Positions 1 to 11,067 of a stretch of 28,797 nt of DNA are shown here, one piece after another. The notes beneath the pieces were generated by a model. The model had not been told where the DNA came from and made no database searches. It was given only the letters and a program-made list of their open reading frames with translations. The first letter of the stretch is position 1; every line of letters begins with the position of its first letter. The stretch is from Saccoglossus kowalevskii. Taxonomy: Eukaryota; Hemichordata; Enteropneusta; Harrimaniidae. The translations under genes and the position numbers were made by a program. The stretch is taken from NCBI RefSeq assembly GCF_000003605.2, contig NW_003143300.1:91737-120533 (forward strand), given 5' to 3'.

Positions 1-990
1 TTTTAAAAGAAGTTGAAAATATCACTTTTACCAAAAATGACAAAAATATTCACCAAAATTAGAGAATTAAAGATATCATTACAAAATGAACAAATCTGAG
101 AGAGATCCACATGTAGTACCTATATATGTAATATCAAAGTAATTGGACTTGCGGTTTTTAACGAGAAGTCGAAAATATCACTTTTTACCAAAAATGACAA
201 AAATATTCATCAAAATTAGAGAATTGAAGATATCATCACGAAATGAACAAACTTGAGAGAGGTCCACATGTAGTACCAATATATATAATATCAAAGCAAT
301 TGGACTTGCGGTTTTTAACAAGAAGTCGAAAATATCACTTTTTACCAAAAATTACAAAAATATTCACGAAAATTAGAGAATTGAAGATATCATCACGAAA
401 TGAACAAATCTGAGAGAGGTCCACATGTAGTACCTATATATGTAGTATGAAAGCAATTGGACTTGCGGTTTTTAACAAGAAGTCGAAAATATCACTTTTT
501 ACCAAAAATGACAAAAATATTCACCAAAATTAGAGAATTAAAGATATCATTACAAAATGAACAAATCTGAGAGAGGTCCACATGTAGTACCTATATATGT
601 AATATCAAAGCATTTGGACTTGCGGTTTTTAACAAGAAGTCGAAAATATCACTTTTTACCAAAAATGACAAAAATATTCACCAAAATTAGAGAATTGAAG
701 ATATCAACATGAAATGAACAAACCTAAGAGAGGTCTACCCAAGGTACATATACACCAAGTATCAAAGCATTCAGGCTTGTAGTTTTCAAGAAGAAGTCGA
801 AAATGTAAAACATTGACACGGACGACGGACACCGGACGACGGACAATCACTCATATGATAAGCTCCGCTCGACAAAGTCGACAGCTGAGCTAAAAATATG
901 ATCAATGTCCACCCACGGAATCTACATATCAAAGTCATTGGGCTGGTAGTTTTCAAGAAGAAGTCAAACAAGATATTGTTAATGGCAACG
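1..990. mobile_element. Tandem 157-bp monomers ending in a hairpin; right part of a dispersed element
   Basis: The phrase AAGTCGAAAATATCAC recurs at roughly 10, 166, 323, 480 and 637, and more weakly at 794, giving a period of 156-157 bp. Monomers differ by a few substitutions up to about 790. The array then changes into a GACGGACACCGGACGACGG stretch (about 820-845) and a hairpin AGCTCCGCTCGAC / GTCGACAGCTGAGCT at 862-892, followed by TAAAAA. A diverged half unit follows to about 990. Related copies occur at 7083, 20055 and 25018. The left end of this copy is outside the window. No coding capacity was seen. Confidence 0.75.
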
Positions 991-2718
991 TATATATAAA
1001 TTTCCAAGTATGAAAAAGATCTGATAAAAACTGTTAACCACAAAAGTTTGCTCAAGAGAGGACAATAATAACACTGAGCACAGACATTTTCCTGTTATAT
1101 ACCTTTCCCTTCACCTAATTATGAGTGGGCAAGGTAAAAATTATCACTTAAATCAATCAATCAAAGCAATGAACCAAAATGGCATCACTATCTATGATCT
1201 TCACACAAAATTTCAATGAAATCAGTCAAGGCTAGTCTGAAAACGATTAGTGACTCATTCAAATGATGGCCCTGAGACAAAAATGGCCACAAGTGTACTA
1301 TAAAATTTGATTGGATTAAAAAAACAAACATGGAAGTGATTATGTTTTAAATGTCTTTGTACAAACTTTGAAGAGCATCTAAAGTCAATATAAGAATTGT
1401 CTGAGAAATGACATTGGATGGATAGACGAATGATAGGTGCTGATATGAGGGGCACATACCATTATCACAGTCAGGGTTTTGGAATAGATAACATGTGATT
1501 ATTAAGATTTGCTTATTTCTGTCTGGACAGATCCTACCCCCCCCCCCCAAATTTATTGTGTGTAAATAAATTTCTAATATAATAGGAGCTTATACCGTAT
1601 ACCGTATTCAAACAAAATACGAAGTGGTAAATCTGAACAGATTGTGATCAGCTAAAACTTGAGATTTTCAGATACATGTGATATGTTTAGTGACAGAGAA
1701 AATAAGCCATAATTGCAGTAGATAAAGATACATCAATAGAATTAGATTTCATTCTAGATGGAAGATATAATATAAATAGATATCAATATGTATGTGGGGA
1801 ATACTGAGGACATTTATTACAGGTTACTGTGCACTGTATATATCCCAGTGAATACATTATGACTGACATTTAAAATCACTGGCATGCAAATTAAGTACTG
1901 TCTAGACATTTCATTATCAGATAAAATATACAGGTTGCATATGTATTGAAGTATTTTATTTAACCTAGTTTTGCATTTTCATCTTGAACATTAGTCATTC
2001 CATGTTTACGACCGTAATTTTAATAGCTCAATTTACTAAGCAGTTGTGATTACTATTTCCCTTGGGGGAACTCGAGAGAAATCGGCCAGCTTTTATCAAG
2101 GAGAACAAAGTCAATTAAATACTCATTTGATGGATAGTATAACAATACTGAAGTTAAAATTACCCAGTTTATGGCTTTCCCACAGTGTAATATTCTGCCT
2201 TGACTTTTATTATAGAATCCCAGTTTATATGCGATCCTGGTAGTTGACTCGTACAACGGAAGCATATTCTCAGTTTATTGATATGAATTTTAATATTAAT
2301 TACGTGTTTGTTTGAGTGCTGTAGTGGATGAAGGTGATAAGATAGACCAACTGAATTCAAAGTAATTATTAAAACAATTAACACAATACAAGTTTTTTAC
2401 ATTTAAAAAAACAGCTGCAATCTAACAAACAACAACAAAATGGACACTAGTCGGCCATCAATCAATCATATATTATTGAAACAAGTTGGCAGACATACAT
2501 GTCATATCATCTTCTAGGTTTCAGCGCATTATACATGAATGGGAAACAGTACATAGTTTAACACTTTTAAATTATGCTGTCTTTGAATGAAATTGTCTAT
2601 GAAAAATGTAATTTTATGCAAATCAGTCACCATTCTTACGTAATCAACGCTATACCTGGTTAAAAATGAGCTAAATAATAACAGAGGTGATTGATACACA
2701 ACTGAGACAAGGGCTTAC
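991..2718. other. Last visible LRRC57 intron; no gene seen
   Basis: This is AT-rich intron sequence downstream of LRRC57 exon 4. About 1180-1350 resembles decayed dispersed repeat (CAAAATGGC-type phrases), and a C homopolymer lies near 1537-1548. The open frames here overlap each other on both strands and show no family resemblance. The expected terminal LRRC57 exon (YMERF...KKK) was sought and not found. Confidence 0.6.
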
Positions 2719-2904
2719 CTTGTCATAGGCATCCAGATCATGCAGTTGTTTCATTTCAAACAGATTTCCATCGACAGAAAGTAGAGATACTTGTGAGTCA
2801 GTCAATAGTTTGTGTGGAATTGAATCCAATTGAAGACAGTTTTCTTCCATTCTTAAAACTTTTAAGCGAGGACAACTGGCAATAGCTTCTGGTACTGTTG
2901 ATAT
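2719..2904 (-). CDS. LRRC57: LRRC57 coding exon 4
   Basis: The acceptor TTTTTCTCCAG precedes ATATCAACAGTACC. The exon encodes 62 residues, ISTVPEAIASCPRLKVLRM through GNLFEMKQLHDLDAYDK, and stops at AAG before the donor GTAAGC, phase 0. It lies about 7.5 kb from exon 3. The reading continues to the next, unseen exon, which should carry the basic C-terminal tail. Confidence 0.92.
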
Positions 2905-5900
2905 CTGGAGAAAAATATGAAAAATTGTTGTCACCAACTTTCAAGATTATATCTGCTTTATTTGTTATCCAATTATAATTCTTCCAGGAGAGATAAATTT
3001 TTGTGAATTATGAGTCAGTGAAATTTCGTAGTGGATTTATGACACGGATAGTTAATGACTTTCACAGAATTTTGTTTTCATTAAAGCCATAAAATCATCA
3101 ATTAGCAAAAATTCCTAGTAGAAAAAAAAAAAAAGAATAAGAATTATGCAAATAATTCTGCATAATCTCCCTGTGTAACAGATCTCAATAAATTTTAATA
3201 ATTTATAAAAATTACAAAATATTCAGTTGGAGCTTGAACAGCCATAATTATGTGGCCACATTGTATTTTTGAACATACAGATCTTAAAATAGTAGGTGAC
3301 TGAACACTGATGTGTATATATTTTACAGAGGGGATATGCTTTGAATATCAAATTTCATTTTATTATAATTGACAGAATACAAAATTTGGAATCATTGGTA
3401 GTACCACAGTCCCTCTATCACCTGTCTAGAAATGGCTAGCGTTCTTTCAAAAATATCATACATTTTTGGATAAGTAGGCACATACATTTGTTGCATGTTT
3501 AAATTCAAGAAGCTATTTTAGAGCTATATATATAATCACCCAAATCCAGTGTTTCTGCTATTTTGGAACTGGAATGCAGTCTTGGATGGACAGATATCAT
3601 TCAAATTTTGTACATGCATTGGAGATAATAGGACCTCAATGTACGTCATTTGGTTTTACAGACTTTGCTTAAACTTGGTGCCTACATAATGGTGGCCACT
3701 TTGTTTGAACTAATACTAATCTCTGACATGACGTACAGGTACCGTATGTACACATGCACTCTTGAGCTTATACTGAGAACAGGTGGAGACTGTGTCATGA
3801 CTTGTTATTTGAGGGAAGCTTTCACTATGAAAAACGATATCAAGAATTTATGGTCAATATGAGCTTTGTGATGACAATATGAGCTTTGTGATGACAATAT
3901 GAGCTTTGTGATGACAATATGAGCTTTGTGGTGGCAATATGAGCTTTGTGGTGGCAATATGAGCTTTGTGGTGGCAATATGAGCTTTGTGGTAGCAATAT
4001 GAGCTTTGTGATAGCAATATGAGCTTTGTGATGACAATATGAGCTTTGTGATGACAATATGAGCTTTGTGATGACAATATGAGCTTTGTGATGACCAATA
4101 TGAGCTTTGTGATGCAATATGAGCTTTGTGATGCCAATATGACCTTTGTGATGCCTGTATGGCCTTTGTGATGCCAATATGGCCTTAGAGCCAATGAAAC
4201 TTTTGTGATGTCAACATGGCCTTGATGCCAATTAACTAGGCGATGCCAATATGGCATTGCTGGCAATGTGAACTTGATGCCTTGTGACCTTTGTGATGCC
4301 AATAGAACTTTTGTGATGCCAATATCGCCTTAGTGCCAATAGAACTTTTGTGATCCCAACATGGCCTTGATGGCAATAATATCTTGGTAATGCCACCAAC
4401 ATGAACTGTGTTATGTCAACATGGCCTCAATGTCAATATTAACTTGGTGGCGTCAATATGGCATTGTTGGCAATGTGACTTTGATGGCCTTGTGCTGATA
4501 AGATCATTGTGGTCTTGCGCCAATATGACATTGGTGTCAACATGACATTTTTTGTGCCAATATGAGCTTTATGATGCCATTATTACCTTGTGCCAATATG
4601 ACCTTGATGACCTTGTGCCAATATGACCTTGGTGTCAATGTGGCCTGGTGCCAATACAACCTTTGTGGTGCCAATACAACCTTTGTGATGCCATTATGTT
4701 ATTTGTGATGCCAATATATTTGTGATGCCAAATTAACATGGGATAAAATGCGAGAAAGTACATGCTACATGCATATAACATCACCTAGAAAACTGGAAAA
4801 TTAAAGGTCAAGCAATAAATCACTTCTCTCTAACGTGCTATAGCACATAGCAACCTGTTTACTGCATGATTCGGTTAAAAAAATACAAATAAATGTCAAA
4901 GAATTGTAGCTCGTAATTTTCTTCATACTTGCAAGCAGAGCTAAAACCTGCAACTCGCAAATCTACCAAGCAAATTGTCGTGCCTAATTTATTGCAAGAA
5001 AGAATAATGAACACAGTTGACAAGTTTTCTAATCCGGTTGATCAACTAGGAATACATTTGAGTGAAATTGGATCTCTGGGAAAAAACTTGTGACAGTAGT
5101 CACACTGTTGGTAAAGTTATGGGAAGGTATGTATGGTGATTTTAACATACTGGCCTGTAGCCATAATAGAACACTGTATATAGCTCTTTCATGACAAAAA
5201 CAACTCTGATAAGACATAAAAGCCAAGTTCATCAGAAAAACTGAGAAAATATAATTTCAATCATATTATACATATAATATATACTGTCTTAAACTATGCA
5301 CTATGTCAAGCTAAGAACAAATCATTGAGCTGACATTGTGTAATGTTAGTATTACATGCCCCATCGGCTGATACACACAAAGTTTACTTCCCAAAACAAT
5401 CACACACATTATGAGTTAACAAACCTGCATAGTAGCGGTCAGTACATGCTTCAGTAGACCGTAAAATACCCTGGATGTCTATTACTTTGAACCATGTATC
5501 AAACTTGCATAGAAAAGAAGTCATGTGATAAACCCTAGAAAACTATACTATACGCGCAATTAGACTTAAATAAACACACCAGTTATGACTTCTTACTAAA
5601 TACCAAGATAATAAGCCATATCTCAATCATATTTTGGGGTTTATTTACTACATTGCAATACAAAAATATACTGATTGATACTAAAGTGAGTGTACAAATA
5701 TGCCACAAAATCATTGTATGACAAAATGTAAGGCCACAAAATCCCAGCAAAGTGGAACATGTTATTAGAAGCATGCTGTTGTCTGTACCATTTCTTTGTA
5801 AACATACAGAATACAATGATGTAAGTGGATGTGTTTCTAATAGAGCAAATATGAATAAATATACATGTAGAGAGGTTTTCTCCTGACAAATTAAAAATCT

Positions 5901-8900
5901 CAAGGTTTATGCTACTTGTCCTTTTTTGTTCCGACACACGAGCAATGTATGAACAATGAGGACAGGAAGTAATCATAACTCCAGTTGGTACTGAGTCTCT
6001 GAAGAGACCAGTATAAGACACAACAGCTAGTTGTGCAAACGGAACTAGGTCTTTATAGCTAGCAGCTCGCTGTTACAAATAAAAAGAATATTAACTACTC
6101 TATCACTAAACTTGAGGCAATTAAAACACAATGAAATAAAGCCACATCCTGTCCTATATTATTGAATATATGTGCAGAAGCTCAATCTTCAATAACCACT
6201 CATTCATGTCTTGATGGAATTTTAAACTACCTTGTCAACTTTATTTCAATTCAGGCAGTACGGTGCAATCTTTCCCACAAGTTAACAGCGTGAATGGTAC
6301 ACATCTACATGTGCAATAATACATGACATGCCCACTGCAAACTGAAAACACACACTGTATTGTTTACACTCATACCTAGTATATTTATTTTCACCTCTGC
6401 CCTTCAGACGGTTGGTTCAGTGTTTAACACTTTGACATTATAACAAACACTAGCTTCATTCTGTTTCTTGTTAGCGAGTACTAATTCATCTTCATGGCAC
6501 TTAAACAGGGACTCTAGCAATAAACATCCTAAACCGATTTAATTCATGAGCTACATTTAGAAACATTGTTACAAGACTGTTCACTTTACATGGGAAAATA
6601 TGGAATGAAGCGTCGAAGAATATTTCAAGATATGGGATATAAAGCTGACAGGTGGGGGAAGCTTAGGAAATGAATTAATGGTCAACTATTAATTCACTAA
6701 AAGGAATTCAAGCAGAGAGCAAAATTCCTTGTTGACTAAATAACATGTGTGTGGTCCTACATGCATGGACTACAATTTAAAACAATACTATTATTATATT
6801 ATGTGTACGTGGTATCACACAATGAGGGGTGGCGAAAGAAATGCTGACTGCATGGGTGGGCTGGTATAGAAAACGCCCTGACTGTATTGAATCTTTCAGA
6901 AGCCGGCATGACTGGAGCATGTTGCTTTTGTTCATCAATACACATGTATCGATGCTAAAGGTATGCAAAGTTTTTCAGAATTATGTTTCTTTAACCATGT
7001 GAATTGACTATGAAGAAAAACGTGACTGCATGCTGTGACATATTAATTATACAATTCATACAAACATACAATTATAAGCAGCCTCTCAACTGAGATAACT
7101 CCACTGTTAGCAATGCGCATTCCAATTAAAGGATTGAAGATATCATCATAAAATGAACAAATCTAAGAGAGTTACATTTGTAGTACCTACACATGTATAT
7201 GTTTAATATCAAATCAATCAGTCTTTTCAACAGGAAGTCGAAAATATCAACTTCTTACCAAAAATGAAAAAAAAAATATCATCACAAAATTACCAAATCT
7301 GAGAGAGGTCCACCTGAGGTACCTGTATGTATAATATCAAAGCAATCGGACTTCAACAATAAGTTGAAAATATCACTTTTTATTAAATATTCATTAAAAT
7401 TAGAAATGACGTGCATAAAGATCTTATAATATGTTATGTTTATATCAAGCTTGTACTAAATTCGTGCATACATGATCCGGAATGGCAGAAATGCTTGATT
7501 TCGATGAATTTTCAATATTAAAATGTCTATCATTCACACCCAAAATTAGAGCATTTGTGTCTCATGAATGCTTCAACCAATCAACTTGCTATTTTGCACG
7601 TATGACTAATAAAAACATAATAACATAATATATATCAGTGATTACATATTAAGGAAAATTCAGCTTTTGAATTTGGACCCGACAAAGCTGCTAAACTTAG
7701 TATTTGCTATATATTAAAAGTGCATACACTTATACGTGTTCTATATTTAGCATTTATAGATCAGTATAAATTTTGTATACTTAAAACTTGAACAGAATGT
7801 TTTTAACAATACTGTAATAATATGTCGAAACTTTATTAGCAAATTAAGAAAGAAATAATAAATGAGAATGTAGCACTAAAAATGTTGGTGAGAATAATGA
7901 TGTTATTAAAAATCACAAATCCTCCTTATTAGAGATGTACTTTTGATAGACAAAATAGAGTATGTCATTCAGTAACCTTCTACCGGCGGAAACTACCTGT
8001 CAGCGCTCATTGACAGCGACCAACCTATGGATGAACCACATCCCATTGTTATAAACCCTACTTTATAAGCTCTTGAAGTATTTTGGCTTCCGGGAATATA
8101 TGAAAAATGTAAACAGGAAGTCATTTTAAACACAGACAATTAACAATGACTTTCATGGTCTGCAAGTTATGAAGAATGTCAGGAAGTAAATTCATACTGA
8201 TGTTTGTCTAAGTTTATTTAGTTTTCACACAAGCTTTTGCAGTGCCATGTTAAAGACACTGCAGTGAAACATTCACTCAAAATCAAATACTAAATTTTAA
8301 TTAATGAAAAATATTGAAATAATAAAGATGAACTTATTTACTTAGGTAAGCACCCTTACAACCATGTAACATGTAACAAGTAACTGCATCACATAGTCAC
8401 TGTGAGTTCTCAAGTTAATGTTTGAACATAAACAGCCAGAGCATGTCATAGACATAGCTCCACAACTGCATTCACTAAAACAAATTGGCCATCAGTCAGC
8501 CATTTGAAGTCCGATTTGAAAAAAGTGATGAGCATAAGGTCCCTCAAAGGTGAATGTACATACCAAGTTTGAACAAAATTTGTTCATACACAACCAAGAT
8601 CCAGATCCCCAATTCTAAAAATGCTTGATTTTGATAAATTTTAAACATTAAAAATAACTGAAATTCGGCCATCTTGAATAGGATCACCAAAAGAAAACAA
8701 GACTAGCATTCAGTAAAACAAAACGAAATGGCCACCAGTCGGTCATTTTGAATCCAAACTGAAACGTGCATTGGGGTCTCATATTGTCCAATGTTTTTAC
8801 CAAGTTTGAATAAAATCCATCCAAATGACTCTGGCATGATGACATCTGTACTGCAGATATCATGATGCCTGTTTAAACTACTTACAAGAATATATATAAT

Positions 8901-11028
8901 ATTGGGCATGACTGCATCTGTACTGAAAGTATTGTGGCAACTGATGACATTTATTCCTATGTACCTTAATTATTTCACAGCTTGGGAGGTACAAGCTACA
9001 TTGTTTGCTTCAAGTTTAATGAGCACGCTTGTCGTCTTACAGTAAACATGTTGAGGTCGCTTGTGGAGCGTGATTCATGCCCAACATTGCAATGTTAGAT
9101 GTCTACATTAAGCTCTTAGCCAGGGTCAAGAACTCTCATCTCATATCTGATTCTTAGAATATCATTTCTAGCTGTCAAAATGTGAAACATATTTGCATCC
9201 AGTAAAAACACCAAAAGGGTATTCAATGTGACTATTTTGACAGCTGGCACCTTAACCTAAACCTAAACTATTGATAGCAGTGATTTATAACAGTGTACGC
9301 AGTAACACATAGCAGTGGAGTGGGAGTTGTTTTATCATCTGTGATGGCTGGTTTTCTTCATGCTGTTATCATAGCTAACTTCAATAGTTTATACCGGTAA
9401 TTACAAACCATTAAGGTAGCAAGAAACCCATAACATTTGCCAAGACGACATACGCAAGGTATAGTTTTGTTCTACCTTAATAGACACACTTTACTGAACT
9501 AATTGTTCATCTCAGTTTTATGTTTTTTTTGTATTCAATCTGCTTGTGTTTGCAAAATACAATATTATACTCAAAGATTCCACAATTGGAATATGAATTT
9601 TATAAAGATTATTATAATTCGGAAAAAAAGCAAATTTTGTCTGTTCATGTATACATGTAAGCCTCCCCATGTGCTTCTGGAGAAGGAAATTTATAATGAC
9701 ACTGTTAATGTCCATTTAGGCCATAGTGCATTGCGCCCTCTACAGTTAGGTTTAGTTTTACTGTTGTTTATTAGTACTTATTAATTTATTGTGATCATAA
9801 CGATGATACCACACTGAGGTGCAGTTTCAATAAAAATTATTATTGCCAGCATTTTAGGTAAATTTTGTGTTATGTATTTGTGTATTAAATAGTCACTAGT
9901 GTGTTGATGGCAGGTACTTGCGCTACCACACACTGATCACATATACGTTTATCAAGCTCATTTTGTAAAACCATGTCTAGAGACACAAAAATTTGCAATT
10001 TCTTTTGACTCGCAAAATTCATGAAAATGTGTTTCTCATGAAGTAAAAGGGGTTTACAGAACTCATCTTCAACTTTGAACTATAATCAAGATAAATAGAT
10101 CAAACATTTCTGAAAGATCAATTTTTTGAGAGATAAATTTAATCCTAGTCAAGATCATACTATGGGTAATTGGATGTACTCTTTATATCTGACTTAAAAA
10201 ACTGGTTTTGGCTGAATAGAAATTCTTGTTATCTTGCATTCTGATATAAACTGATAGCAATATCAGTATTGGCTGAGTACAAACATAGATTGTAGATTCG
10301 AAGATGGGACTAGAATACTTTAAACATTAACACAACTACATTGTAGGAATCGCTAATAGGAAATAAACTATTTGACTCACCTGATTCTGATTAATATTCA
10401 GCTCTATAGCTTGCAATGCACTGATTTCCTGTGGTATACATGACAACTTATTTTGAGACAAGTCCACCACATCAATCTGTTTAAGGGAACACAGTTCTAG
10501 TGGGAATCTTTTAATACCATTGCAACACAATGAGATACTTCTTAGTGATCTCAACTTTCCAAACGATGAAGGCAAACTTGCAATTCTGTTGTTATTCAGG
10601 GAAACTGTCTCTAATTTTGACAAAGTTGCAAATTCATCAGGCAATGCAGCTTGAAACAAAAGAAATGATAGTAATTAAAATATGTATGTAAACAAAGTTT
10701 TTCCATGGATGATCTCTAAAGTTTTTATTGTCACAGTTATAAAGTGTTGACAAGGTGGGGGCACCTAGATATGTGACTTTATTGAATAAAGTATGAATCA
10801 TTTTGTGAATCAATAGATCCCCCCCCTCTCCCCACATGCCATTAAAATCATTCTGACTGCCTTTGTGTTCTTGATTGTCCATTCATAGTTTTTGACACAT
10901 AGTGAAACATTTCAATTTCATAGTGACACACAAATTCAGGATGGATTATTTAAATTAAGAGATGTGAAAACAATAGTTCAACCATAAGGGTATCATGACA
11001 AGATGGCCAGTGGAACACACACACACAC

Positions 11029-11067
<39 letters not shown>

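Noticed and set aside
2615-3153. Octamer words ATGCAAAT near 2615 and 3146 as POU enhancer sites
   Set aside because: Single short AT-rich words, expected by chance in this composition, with no further support.
3805-4302. Minus-strand open frames of 65-165 codons rich in SSYCHHKAHI-type repeats
   Set aside because: They are translations of the 20-bp minisatellite in overlapping frames; the repeat, not coding selection, keeps them open.
9503-9784. Plus-strand open frame of 93 codons
   Set aside because: It is AT-rich, overlaps an antisense open frame of similar size, lies inside LRRC57 intron 3 and shows no recognisable motif.
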